From NCBI GenBank assembly GCA_028277405.1, contig JANQGH010000091.1, positions 52,776-116,775 on the forward strand: a DNA stretch of 64,000 bases, in the 5' to 3' direction. This document shows, piece by piece, positions 46,907 to 55,794 of the stretch (position 1 is its first letter; every line of letters starts with the position of its first letter). Source of the stretch: Alphaproteobacteria bacterium. Lineage in GTDB: Bacteria; Pseudomonadota; Alphaproteobacteria; DSM-16000; Inquilinaceae. Made by a program: the position numbers and the translations under genes. The notes beneath the pieces are model-generated. The model ran no database searches, had not been told where the DNA came from, and saw only the letters and a list, made by a program, of their open reading frames with translations.

Positions 46907-49288
46907 CTATTCGCCGTAGGGTATCCAGATGTTCTTCACCTGTGTGGCGGCGCGCAGGAACACCTCGCCTTCGCCGTCTGTCGGGTCCAGCCAGTCACGA
47001 GCATGGCCGTTGTCGACCCAAACCTGTTTCAGATTTCCGGCCGAGGCGCGTTCGACGTCGGCCGAGCCCTCCGGGCTGCCGCAATACCAAATGGCGTCGA
47101 CGGCGTCGTGCTTGGCCAGCACCGACGCCAGCGCGTCCTTGTCGCCGGTGACGATGTTGACGACGCCGCCCGGCACATCGGAGGTGTCGAAGACCTGATA
47201 GAGGTCTGTTGCCGACAGCGGATGACGTTCCGACGGCACCGCGATCACCCGGTTGCCCATGGCGATCGCCGGCGCCACCAGGCTGACAAAGCCCAGCAGC
47301 GGCGGGACGTCGGGGCAGGCCACGGCCAGCACGCCGATCGGCTCGTTCATCGCCAGGGCGACACCGCGCGAGGGCGGCGAATGTACCGCGCCGTCGAACT
47401 TGTCGGCCCAGGCGCCATAGCTGAACAGGCGCGCCACGCTCGCCGCGACCTCGGCCTGGGCGGCCTTGGGCTTTGCGCCGGTCATAGCGGACAGGCGCAC
47501 GGCGAACTCGTCGGCCCGCGCCTCCAGGTTTTCCGCGATGTAGTAGAGGATCTGCGCCCGGTTATGGGTGCTGGCGCTGACCCAACCGGCCGCCTTGCGC
47601 GCGGCCTCCACGGCGTTGCGGATGTCCTTGCGGTTGCCTTCGCCGACCTCGCCCAGGATCGTGCCGTCGGGTGCCAGGACCGGCCGGCTGTAGGCCCCAT
47701 CGGGCCGCGCCTGCTTGCCGCCGATATAGAGTTTCGGCGTGCGATCGATGGTCAGCGGGCTGCCTTCGGCCGGCTTCGGTTTGGGCAACGGATCCGGCTC
47801 CTTCCAAGCCTCACGCGCCTTATCGCGGCGTGGCTTGGTATAGGCGTAGGTGCCTTCCAAGCCGCCCTCACGCCCGAAGCCCGACTCCTTGTAACCACCG
47901 AAGCCGACGGCGGCGTCGAACTGGTTGGTGGTGTTGACCCACACCACGCCGCTTTTCAGCTTCGGCGCGACGTCCAGCGCCAGATTGATCGACTCGCTCC
48001 ACACGCTGGCGGCCAGCCCGTATTCGCTGTTGTTGGCCAGTTGCACGGCTTCCACCGGTGTGCGGAAGCTCATTGCCGCGATCACGGGCCCGAAGATCTC
48101 GACCCGCGCCACGGTTGAGGCTGGCGAGACATTGGTGAACAGGCTGGGCGGGAAGAAACAGCCCTCGGTCGGCACGGCCCAGCTTGGCTGCCACAGATCG
48201 GCACCCTCCGAAACGCCTTGGTCAACCAGCGTCCGAATGCGCTCAAGCTGGACAGGCGCCACGATCGCGCCGATATCGATCGCCTTGTCCAGCGGGTCGC
48301 CGACACGCAGGCTTTCCATCCGCGTGCGCAGCTTGGCCACCATGGCATCGTAGATGCCTTCCTGGATTAACAGGCGCGAGCCGGCGCAGCAGACCTGGCC
48401 CTGATTGAACCAGATGGCGTCGACCACGCCCTCGACGGCGCTGTCCAGATCGGCGTCGTCGAAGACGATGAAGGGCGACTTGCCGCCCAGCTCCAAGGTC
48501 AGGGACTTTGCCGACCCGGCCGTCGCGGTCCGGATCGCCCGGCCCACTTCGGTCGAGCCCGTGAACGCGATCTTGTCGATATCCGGATGGTTGACGATCA
48601 GCTCGCCCGTGCTGCCACCGCCGGTGACGATGTTGACGACCCCGGCCGGCAGCCCAGCCTTTTCGCACAGTTCGGCGAAAGCGAGCGCCGTCAGGCTGGT
48701 GAACTCCGCCGGCTTCAGCACCACCGTGTTGCCCAGCGCGATCGCCGGCGCGATCTTCCAGGCCAGCATCAACAGCGGAAAGTTCCACGGGATGATCTGG
48801 CCGCAGACGCCGACGGGCATCCTGTCGGCCAGCTTTGTGTCCATAAGCTGCGCCCAGCCGGCATGGTGATAGAAGTGCCGGGCGACCAGGGGAATGTCGA
48901 GATCGCGGGTCTCGCGGATCGGCTTGCCGTTGTCGAGCGTCTCCAGCACTGCAAGCAGGCGGCTGTGTTTCTGGATCAGCCGGGCCAACGCATAAAGATA
49001 CCGCGCGCGCTGATGGCCGGGCAGGGCGGCCCACTCGGGCTGGGCTGCGCGCGCCGCCTTCACCGCCGCGTCGACGTCCTTGTCGCCGGCCTCGGCAATG
49101 CGGATCAGCGGTTGGCCAGTTGCCGGGTTCGACGTCTCGAAGTCGGCGCCGGACTTGGCCTTCACCCAACGGCCGCCGATGAACAGCTTGGTGACGCCCT
49201 TGTGCCGGTCGATCCAGGCGCGCCCTTCGGCATCGCTTTCGGGCGCCGGTCCGTATTCCATGGTCTCGAAGATCTGCGCGACGGTCAT
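46907..49288 (-). CDS. Two-domain aldehyde dehydrogenase, ALDH16-like
   Basis: Protein of 793 residues with two aldehyde dehydrogenase domains in tandem. Domain 1 (about residues 30-490) is complete: PWNFPLLMLAWK, the catalytic Glu in LELGGKSP, and the catalytic Cys in NQGQVCCAGSRLL. Domain 2 (about 510-785) keeps the fold (YIGGKQARPDG, PDVPPLLGFVSLVAPAIAMGN, ending QVKNIWIPYG) but lacks the catalytic cysteine and PWNFP, so it looks structural. This architecture is ALDH16. Placed 7 bp after deoC, it should oxidise the acetaldehyde that DeoC releases. Confidence 0.9.
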   Translation of the reverse strand: MTVAQIFETMEYGPAPESDAEGRAWIDRHKGVTKLFIGGRWVKAKSGADFETSNPATGQPLIRIAEAGDKDVDAAVKAARAAQPEWAALPGHQRARYLYALARLIQKHSRLLAVLETLDNGKPIRETRDLDIPLVARHFYHHAGWAQLMDTKLADRMPVGVCGQIIPWNFPLLMLAWKIAPAIALGNTVVLKPAEFTSLTALAFAELCEKAGLPAGVVNIVTGGGSTGELIVNHPDIDKIAFTGSTEVGRAIRTATAGSAKSLTLELGGKSPFIVFDDADLDSAVEGVVDAIWFNQGQVCCAGSRLLIQEGIYDAMVAKLRTRMESLRVGDPLDKAIDIGAIVAPVQLERIRTLVDQGVSEGADLWQPSWAVPTEGCFFPPSLFTNVSPASTVARVEIFGPVIAAMSFRTPVEAVQLANNSEYGLAASVWSESINLALDVAPKLKSGVVWVNTTNQFDAAVGFGGYKESGFGREGGLEGTYAYTKPRRDKAREAWKEPDPLPKPKPAEGSPLTIDRTPKLYIGGKQARPDGAYSRPVLAPDGTILGEVGEGNRKDIRNAVEAARKAAGWVSASTHNRAQILYYIAENLEARADEFAVRLSAMTGAKPKAAQAEVAASVARLFSYGAWADKFDGAVHSPPSRGVALAMNEPIGVLAVACPDVPPLLGFVSLVAPAIAMGNRVIAVPSERHPLSATDLYQVFDTSDVPGGVVNIVTGDKDALASVLAKHDAVDAIWYCGSPEGSADVERASAGNLKQVWVDNGHARDWLDPTDGEGEVFLRAATQVKNIWIPYGE

Positions 49289-49295
49289 GTTTGGT

Positions 49296-50345
49296 TCAGC
49301 CCACGGCGTGATGGTCGTAGGAGGCGTAGCGGCCGGTGATGTGGAACTCCAACTGCCGTTCGATGTCGGCCAGCAGGCTGGAGGCGCCGAACCGGAACAG
49401 TCCGGGTTCCAGCCAGGACCGTCCCAGCTCCTCCTTCATCAGGAACTGAAAGCCCAGCGCGTCCTTGGCCGTCGAAATGCCCCCGGCCGGCTTGAAACCG
49501 ACGACGTTGCCCGACCAGGCGTGATAGGCGCGGATCGCCCGCACCATGACGAGGGCCACCGGCAGGGTCGCGTTCACGCCCTCCTTGCCCGTCGAGGTCT
49601 TGATGAAGTCCGACCCGGCCATCATCGCGACCATGGAGGCGCGCCCCACATTGCGCAGCGTCGCCAGATCGCCGGTCGCCAGAATGGTCTTCATATGGGC
49701 CTGACCGCAGGCCGCCTTGAAGGCCTTCACCTCGTCGTAAAGCGCCTGCCAGTTGCCCGTCAGCACATGTTCGCGCGTGACGACGATGTCGATTTCGCGC
49801 GCCCCGGCCGCGACCGAGGCCTCGATCTCGCGCAGCTTGACGTCCATCGGGTTCAAGCCGGCGGGAAACCCGGTCGACACGGCGGCCACCGGAATGTCGG
49901 TGCCGCGCAAGGCCTCAACCGCCGTTTCCACGAAGGTGTGATAGACGCACACCGCACCGGTCGTCAGCCCAAGGTCGCCGATACCCAACGCCTCGACCAG
50001 GTCGGACCGCAAAGGTGTGCGCGCCTTGGCGCATAGGCGCCTGACCCGGCCGGCCGTGTCGTCGCCGTTCAGCGTTGTCAGGTCGATGCAACTGATCGCC
50101 TTCAGCAGCCACGCGGCCTGCCAGTCCTTTTTGACGGTGCGGCGCGTGGTCAGGGTCCCGGCCCGGCGTTCCACGGCGCTGAGATTGACCCGCACCGTAT
50201 CGACCAGATCGCGATCCAAGGCCGTGCCCGGATTGTCCGGTTCGGCCGGCCATGGCTGCGTCGGCGGTGCCGATGGCTGGCCCGGCAGATGGTGGATTTG
50301 TGCGCTGCCTTGCGGTTGGTCCGGCGCCGATTCCTGGGCGGACAT
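49296..50345 (-). CDS. deoC: Deoxyribose-phosphate aldolase
   Basis: Class I aldolase of 349 residues that cleaves deoxyribose-5-phosphate into glyceraldehyde-3-phosphate and acetaldehyde. The Schiff-base lysine is in DFIKTSTGKEG, and IDLTTLNGDDT, REIDIVVTREHVLTG and VGFKPAGGI mark the TIM barrel. The first 90 or so residues, rich in Pro and Gln at the start, exceed the roughly 250-residue E. coli enzyme. Longer DeoC forms of this kind are known in bacteria. The start at 50345 is chosen; a longer frame exists upstream. Confidence 0.92.
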   Translation of the reverse strand: MSAQESAPDQPQGSAQIHHLPGQPSAPPTQPWPAEPDNPGTALDRDLVDTVRVNLSAVERRAGTLTTRRTVKKDWQAAWLLKAISCIDLTTLNGDDTAGRVRRLCAKARTPLRSDLVEALGIGDLGLTTGAVCVYHTFVETAVEALRGTDIPVAAVSTGFPAGLNPMDVKLREIEASVAAGAREIDIVVTREHVLTGNWQALYDEVKAFKAACGQAHMKTILATGDLATLRNVGRASMVAMMAGSDFIKTSTGKEGVNATLPVALVMVRAIRAYHAWSGNVVGFKPAGGISTAKDALGFQFLMKEELGRSWLEPGLFRFGASSLLADIERQLEFHITGRYASYDHHAVG

Positions 50346-50412
50346 GTAAGAGGCCTCTCGTCCTGTTCCTGAAGCTGGCCCGATCATACGCCGCGACCTG
50401 CCGCGACGCCAG

Positions 50413-51234
50413 CTATCCAAAAGCGCGCACCACCTCCGTCACCAGGCCTTGAAGCCGCTCGCTGGCTTCCGCGGCCGCCGCGAGCGTTTGGTCGTGGTTG
50501 ACCGGTCCGTCAGACAGTCCGACGCCCAGATTGGTGATCACGGCCGTTGCCGTGACCCGCAGGCCGCAATGGCGCGCGACGATGCATTCGGGCACCGTCG
50601 ACATGCCGACCGCATCGGCGCCCAGCGCCTTGATCATGCGCACCTCGGCCGGGGTCTCGAAGGCCGGGCCCAGCCAGGCGGCATAGACGCCATCGGCCAG
50701 GGATATGCCCAGAGATGCCGCCGCCTGCCTTTGCGCGGCGACCAGTTCCGGGTCGTACGCCCCCTCCATTGGCGGGAAACGCGGCCCGAAATCCGGGTCG
50801 TTTGGCCCCGCCAGGGGATTGCCGCCCATCAGGTTGAGATGGTCGGTGATGGTCATCAGGCTGCCGGGCCCGACAGTCTCGCGCATGCTGCCGGCCGCGC
50901 AGGTCAGGTAGATGGCCTCGGCGCCGATCAGCTTCACGGTGCGCACCGGCACCTTCATGGCGTCGATCCGACCCTCATAGGCGTGCGCCCGGCCGGCCAG
51001 GCACGCAACCGGCACGCCGCCGAGCAGGCCCAGGATCAGCTTTCCGGCATGGCCGCTGACGCCGATGGATGGGAAGCCCGGCAAGTCATCGTAGGCGATG
51101 GCGTGCGCATCCTCGATCTTGTCGGCCAGCGGGCCCAGGCCGGAACCGAGGATGATGCCCATCCTGGGGACAAAGCCGGGCAGGCGGTGTTGAACGGTCA
51201 GCGCCGCCTCGGTCGCATCGGTCGCCGTGCTCAT
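50413..51234 (-). CDS. Purine-nucleoside phosphorylase (trimeric type)
   Basis: Enzyme of 273 residues that phosphorolyses inosine, guanosine and deoxy forms. It has GIILGSGLGPLADKIE (phosphate loop, near residues 26-40), GFPSIGVSGHAGKLILG, GPAFETPAEVRMIKALGADAVGMSTVPE and AVITNLGVGLSD carrying the purine-binding Asn. This is the PunA/XapA trimeric class, not hexameric DeoD. It starts 4 bp after the cdd stop. Together with adenosine deaminase it completes purine deoxynucleoside breakdown. Confidence 0.9.
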   Translation of the reverse strand: MSTATDATEAALTVQHRLPGFVPRMGIILGSGLGPLADKIEDAHAIAYDDLPGFPSIGVSGHAGKLILGLLGGVPVACLAGRAHAYEGRIDAMKVPVRTVKLIGAEAIYLTCAAGSMRETVGPGSLMTITDHLNLMGGNPLAGPNDPDFGPRFPPMEGAYDPELVAAQRQAAASLGISLADGVYAAWLGPAFETPAEVRMIKALGADAVGMSTVPECIVARHCGLRVTATAVITNLGVGLSDGPVNHDQTLAAAAEASERLQGLVTEVVRAFG

Positions 51235-51238
51235 GCGT

Positions 51239-51661
51239 TCATGTGTCCAGATTATCGGGTCCAAACGACAAGGGCAGCAGCTCGTCGACCGTCATCGTCT
51301 TGCGCAGCCCTTCCGGGCCGCAGATATGCACCGGCGTCTCCAGCGACGCGAATTCGCGCAAGCGCTGGCGACAGCCACCACAGGGGCTGCACAACATCCC
51401 GTCACCTGCCTCGCCGCCGATCACCAGCGCCTCTACGATCCTGGTGGCGCCATGCTTGGCGACCATGGAGCCGATCGCGCTGGCCTCGGCACATTGGGCC
51501 TGCGGATAGGCCGCGTTTTCAACATTGCACGCAGCGATAACGTCGCCACCTTCGGTCAGTAGAGCGGCGCCGACCTTGAAGTTGGAATAGGGCACGTGCG
51601 CATTCTCGCGCGCTTTTTCCGCCGCCTCGAACAGGTCGCCGAAACGAGACGCAAAGGCCAT
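51239..51661 (-). CDS. cdd: Cytidine deaminase
   Basis: Zinc enzyme of 140 residues, the short tetrameric class. CAEASAIGSMV contains the zinc Cys and catalytic Glu, and SPCGGCRQRL contains the other two zinc cysteines. VPYSNFKVGAALL is the usual N-terminal signature. It converts cytidine and deoxycytidine to uridine forms for pyrimidine phosphorolysis. The gap to the preceding permease gene is only 2 bp. Confidence 0.94.
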   Translation of the reverse strand: MAFASRFGDLFEAAEKARENAHVPYSNFKVGAALLTEGGDVIAACNVENAAYPQAQCAEASAIGSMVAKHGATRIVEALVIGGEAGDGMLCSPCGGCRQRLREFASLETPVHICGPEGLRKTMTVDELLPLSFGPDNLDT

Positions 51662-51663
51662 CG

Positions 51664-53022
51664 TCAGCGTTCCTTGACGTACGGGATGCCGCCTGCCTTC
51701 GGTGCCACGGCCTTGCCGATAAAGCCGGCCAGAACGACCACGGTCAGAATGTAGGGCAGGGCCTGAATGAACTGCACGGGGATCTCGCCAATGCCGGGGA
51801 TCTCGGCGCCTTGCAGGCGCGCCTCAATCGCTCCGAAGAAGCCGAACAGCAGGCAGGTGAACAGCACCGGCCACGGCCGCCACTTGGCGAAGATCAGCGC
51901 CGCCAGCGCTATGAAGCCCTGTCCCGCCGTCATCTCGCGGCCGAACGCCGCCCCCTGCGAGGTCGAGAGGTAGGCGCCGGCCAGGCCGCATAGCAAGCCC
52001 GTGATGATCACAGCGCGATAACGCAGCCAGGTGACGGAGATACCCGCCGTGTCGACGGCGGCCGGATTTTCGCCGACCGCGCGGAGGCGCAGGCCAAAGC
52101 GCGTGCGATAGACCACCCAGGCGGTAAACGGCACGGCCAGGATGGCGACATAGACCAGGATGCTGTGACCGCTCAGCAACTCGCTGTAGATGCCGCCGAC
52201 GATCGGCACGTCAGCCAAGGTCTCCGCCAGCGGCAGTTGAATGCTGAAGAACCGTTCCGCCTGCAGAATATCGACGAAGCCGTTCGCGAAATCCTGAATG
52301 CCACCCATGGCCCAACTCAGGAACGGTGTCGGCTCGGCCGTGGCTTCGGTCAAGACCTCGCGCACGCCGTCGATGCCGGTCCCTGTCTGATCCGCCTCTT
52401 CGGCGGCACGTTCCAGCCGGCCGATTTGGCGGTTCCCGAGTTCCGGGTCGCTGGCGATGATTGTGTCCATCAGCGCTTCGACGCTGCCCGCGTCGGCAAC
52501 CTCTTCGGGGGGCAGGTCCTCAACAGCGTCGATGAAGAACGCGTCATCCCGTGGGTTCAGGTCCAGTCCGGCCTCTTCCAGCCCCTCGGCGATTTCCGTG
52601 TCGCTTGGCGGCACGAAGGGCAGGTCGACGCCCTGGAACTCCTCCGGGTTCTCCAGGCTAGGCGTCTGGCCGCCGCGCTGAAACCAGGCATGGCCCAAAC
52701 TGGTGGTCAGGCCGACCGCCAGCATGTTGATCGCCACGCCGGAGACGATCTGATTGCCGCGATAGGTGATGCAGGCAAAGCCATGCAAGAGGGCAAACAT
52801 GATGCCGGCCAGCATCCCCGCCGCCAGGCCGACCAGTACGGAACCGCTGACCGCCGCGATGGCGGCGGCGGCAAAGGCCGAGATCAGCATCTTGCCTTCA
52901 AGGCCGATGTCGAACACGCCCGACCGTTCGGAATAAAGGCCGGCCAGCGCGGCGAAGATCAGCGGTGTTGCGACACGGACGGTGGCGTCCAACAGCAGGA
53001 TCAGGTCGTTGAAGAGTTCCAT
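51664..53022 (-). CDS. Nucleoside ABC transporter permease with large extracytoplasmic insert
   Basis: Inner-membrane permease of 452 residues in the BMP-linked nucleoside importer (NupQ/YufQ type), normally about 300 residues. The N-terminal part (TVRVATPLIFAALAGLYSERSGVFDIGLEG) and the C-terminal part (YRTRFGLRLRAVGENPAAVDTAGI, GQGFIALAALIFAKWRP) are canonical. Between about residues 139 and 258 there is an acidic segment of some 120 residues rich in Glu, Asp and Ala that the family normally lacks. It sits in a loop between membrane spans and is probably periplasmic. The start at 53022 matches the family. Confidence 0.87.
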   Translation of the reverse strand: MELFNDLILLLDATVRVATPLIFAALAGLYSERSGVFDIGLEGKMLISAFAAAAIAAVSGSVLVGLAAGMLAGIMFALLHGFACITYRGNQIVSGVAINMLAVGLTTSLGHAWFQRGGQTPSLENPEEFQGVDLPFVPPSDTEIAEGLEEAGLDLNPRDDAFFIDAVEDLPPEEVADAGSVEALMDTIIASDPELGNRQIGRLERAAEEADQTGTGIDGVREVLTEATAEPTPFLSWAMGGIQDFANGFVDILQAERFFSIQLPLAETLADVPIVGGIYSELLSGHSILVYVAILAVPFTAWVVYRTRFGLRLRAVGENPAAVDTAGISVTWLRYRAVIITGLLCGLAGAYLSTSQGAAFGREMTAGQGFIALAALIFAKWRPWPVLFTCLLFGFFGAIEARLQGAEIPGIGEIPVQFIQALPYILTVVVLAGFIGKAVAPKAGGIPYVKER

Positions 53023-53035
53023 CGCGCCGGCCCGC

Positions 53036-54166
53036 CTATTCCGCCGCCACGGCTTCGGCGCGGGCGCCACGCCGCTTGAAGAAGTTCTCGATCGGATCGC
53101 GGAACATGTTCTCTAGGGCGGCGGCGAACAGGATCACCAGGCCCTGGATGACGACCACCACCTCGCGGGTGATCAACGGCATCTCGAAGGCGAGCTCGGC
53201 CCCGCCCTGATACAGCGCGCCGAACAGGATCGCGGCCAGAACGATACCCACCGGGTGGTTGCGGCCCATCAGGGACACCGCGATGCCGACAAACCCGTAG
53301 CCGGCGACGTAGTTCAAGAGCAGCCGCTCCTGAACGGCCATGATCTCGTTCAGGCCCACGAAGCCGGACAGCGCGCCGGAGATCGCCATGGCCAGGATCA
53401 TGTTGCGCGACACCGAGATGCCGCCATAGACCGCGGCCTGCGGGTTGGCCCCGACCGTCCGGATCTCGTAGCCCCAGCGCGTCCGCCAGATGAAAAAGAA
53501 CACGGCGACGCAGCACAAAAGCGCCCAGATGAACGACAGGTTCAACGGCACGCGGCGGAACGGCACGCCGATCGCGGCCAGCATCTCCGTAACGGTGGGC
53601 AAGGTCGCCCAGTCTTCGAATGGCACACTTTCCGGCGATTGCTGACCGGGTGCGATCAGCACGTTGACCATCAGATAGACCATCACCGCGGAGGCGATGT
53701 AGTTGAACATGATGGTCGTGATGACGATGTGGCTGCCGCGCTTGGCCTGCAAATAGGCGGGAATGAACGCCCAGGCCGCGCCGAACAGGCAGCCGGCAAC
53801 GATCGCGATGGGCAGCAGGACCGGCCAGGGCAGGAAGGCGCCCAGCCACAGACAGACGAGACCGACGCCCAGCCCGCCGATGTAAGCCTGCCCTTCGGAG
53901 CCGATATTGAACAGGCCGCAATGGAAGGCGACCGCAAAGGCCAGGCCGGTAAAGATGAAGTTGGTGGCGTAATAGAGTGTGAAGGAGATGTTGACGAAGC
54001 TGCCGAACGCGCCGCTGATCAGCAGCTGCACCGCGCGTATCGGGTCCTCGCCGATCACCAGCACGACAAGGCCGGCGAGAATGAAGGCTGCGATCAGGTT
54101 GACGAGGGGGACGAGGCCGAGGCTAACCCATCTCGGCACGTCGGCCGGTTTGCCGAAACTGCTCAC
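53036..54166 (-). CDS. Nucleoside ABC transporter permease
   Basis: Second membrane subunit of 376 residues, NupP/YufP type. It has multiple hydrophobic spans; canonical stretches are AVAFHCGLFNIGSEGQAYIGGLG near residue 80, RGSHIVITTIMFNYIASAVMVYL, GANPQAAVYGGISV and SLMGRNHPVGIVLAAILFG. Its ATG overlaps the ATPase stop (ATGA). A highly basic C-terminus follows the last span. Confidence 0.9.
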   Translation of the reverse strand: MSSFGKPADVPRWVSLGLVPLVNLIAAFILAGLVVLVIGEDPIRAVQLLISGAFGSFVNISFTLYYATNFIFTGLAFAVAFHCGLFNIGSEGQAYIGGLGVGLVCLWLGAFLPWPVLLPIAIVAGCLFGAAWAFIPAYLQAKRGSHIVITTIMFNYIASAVMVYLMVNVLIAPGQQSPESVPFEDWATLPTVTEMLAAIGVPFRRVPLNLSFIWALLCCVAVFFFIWRTRWGYEIRTVGANPQAAVYGGISVSRNMILAMAISGALSGFVGLNEIMAVQERLLLNYVAGYGFVGIAVSLMGRNHPVGIVLAAILFGALYQGGAELAFEMPLITREVVVVIQGLVILFAAALENMFRDPIENFFKRRGARAEAVAAE

Positions 54167-55761
54167 GCCGATGCCGCCTCGGCCGTCGGTGCCCCGCTTT
54201 CAGTGTCGGGATTGATGCCGGCCATCATCAAGCCAAGCTTTTGCTCGGTCGCCTCGGCGGCCGGCATCTCGCCGACGATGATGCCGTCGAACATCACCAG
54301 GATGCGGTCGGACAGGCTCATGACCTCATCAAGCTCGACGGAGACCAGCAGAACGGCCTTGCCGGCGTCGCGCATCGCGATCAGCCGTCGATGGATGAAC
54401 TCGATGGCACCGATGTCGACGCCACGTGTCGGCTGGCCGACCAATAGCACCTTGGGATCCCGCTCCATTTCGCGCGCGACGATCAGCTTTTGCTGATTGC
54501 CGCCGGAGAAGTTCGCGGCCTTGAGGAATGGGTTGGGCGGCCGCACGTCGAAGTCGGCCATGAAACGCTCGCAGGCCGACACCACCGCGCCGCCATGCAT
54601 GAAGACGCTGCCATTGTAGTCGCTGGAACGATGATAGCCGAGGATGGCGTTCTCGTTGGCGGTAAAGCTGGTGACCAGCCCTTCATGGTGCCGGTCCTCC
54701 GGCACATGTCCGAGGCCGAGCGCCCGCGTGGTCGCCGCATCGAATCCAGCCATCTTGGTGACGTCGCTGCCTTCGATGACAACCGTTCCGCTGCGGGGCC
54801 GCATGGTGCCGGCCACGGCCGCCAGCAGTTCCGACTGGCCATTGCCCGACACGCCCGCGATGCCGACGATCTCGCCCGCCCTGACAGTGAACGACACGTC
54901 CTTCACCCGTCGGACACCCAGCCGGTCGTAGACGTTCAGGCCATCGACCTGAAGCATGACCTTGCCGGGGCTGGCCGGCTCCTTGTCCACCCGCAGCAAC
55001 ACCTTGCGGCCGACCATCATCTCCGCCAGATGTTCGCGGTCGGTGTCCTTGGTCGCGACATTGGCGACCACCTCTCCCTGGCGCATGACCGTGACATTGT
55101 CTGTTATGGCCATGATCTCGCGCAGCTTGTGCGTGATCAGGATGACGGTCTTGCCCTGTTCGCGCAGCGTGCCGAGGATGCGGAACAGCTGATCCGCCTC
55201 TTGCGGCGTCAGCACACCCGTCGGCTCGTCCAGGATCAGGATGTCCGCGCCGCGATACAGCGCCTTCAGGATCTCGACGCGCTGTTGAATGCCGACCGGC
55301 AACTCTCCGGTGATCGCATCAAGCGGCACCTCAAGCTGATACTCCTCTTCCAGCGCCAGCAGCGCCTTCCTGGCGGACTCACTGCCGTGCTTCAGTGTCG
55401 CGCCGCCCTCGACGCCAAGGATGATGTTCTCCAGCACCGTGAAGACGTCGACCAGCATGAAGTGCTGATGCACCATGCCGATGCCGGCCGCGATCGCGTC
55501 GTCTGAATTGTCGATCTTGGTCTGTTGGCCGTTGACGAAGATCTCACCGGAATCGGCCGCGTAAAAGCCGTACAGGATGCTCATCAGGGTCGACTTGCCG
55601 GCGCCGTTTTCCCCGATGATGCCGTGGATGGTGCCCTTCGGCACCGTCATGGAAATGTCCTTGTTGGCGTGAACCGGCCCGAAATGCTTGTTAATCGCAC
55701 GCAACTCGATGGCCGGCGGCAATGCGCCGGCCATCGAGCTCGCTTTCGGGTCGCTAGCCAT
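54163..55761 (-). CDS. Nucleoside ABC transporter ATP-binding protein, two ATPase domains
   Basis: Protein of 532 residues with two ABC ATPase halves, as in RbsA/NupO/YufO. The first half has Walker A GENGAGKSTLMSILYG, LPVGIQQRVEILKAL and ILILDEPTGVLTPQEAD. The second half has the degenerate Walker A GVSGNGQSELLAAVAG, FSGGNQQKLIVAREM and LVGQPTRGVDIGAIEF. ATG 55761 is preferred to the GTG one codon upstream. It energises the BMP-type nucleoside importer. Confidence 0.92.
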   Translation of the reverse strand: MASDPKASSMAGALPPAIELRAINKHFGPVHANKDISMTVPKGTIHGIIGENGAGKSTLMSILYGFYAADSGEIFVNGQQTKIDNSDDAIAAGIGMVHQHFMLVDVFTVLENIILGVEGGATLKHGSESARKALLALEEEYQLEVPLDAITGELPVGIQQRVEILKALYRGADILILDEPTGVLTPQEADQLFRILGTLREQGKTVILITHKLREIMAITDNVTVMRQGEVVANVATKDTDREHLAEMMVGRKVLLRVDKEPASPGKVMLQVDGLNVYDRLGVRRVKDVSFTVRAGEIVGIAGVSGNGQSELLAAVAGTMRPRSGTVVIEGSDVTKMAGFDAATTRALGLGHVPEDRHHEGLVTSFTANENAILGYHRSSDYNGSVFMHGGAVVSACERFMADFDVRPPNPFLKAANFSGGNQQKLIVAREMERDPKVLLVGQPTRGVDIGAIEFIHRRLIAMRDAGKAVLLVSVELDEVMSLSDRILVMFDGIIVGEMPAAEATEQKLGLMMAGINPDTESGAPTAEAASA

Positions 55762-55794
55762 CACGACTAGAGGTCAGTGAGGACGCGCCGGCCG

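Noticed and set aside
47003..48118. Long rightward frame antisense to the ALDH16-like gene, and another at 54490-55506 antisense to the nucleoside ATPase
   Set aside because: Arg/His/Gln-rich shadow translations without motifs, lying over genes with complete catalytic signatures.
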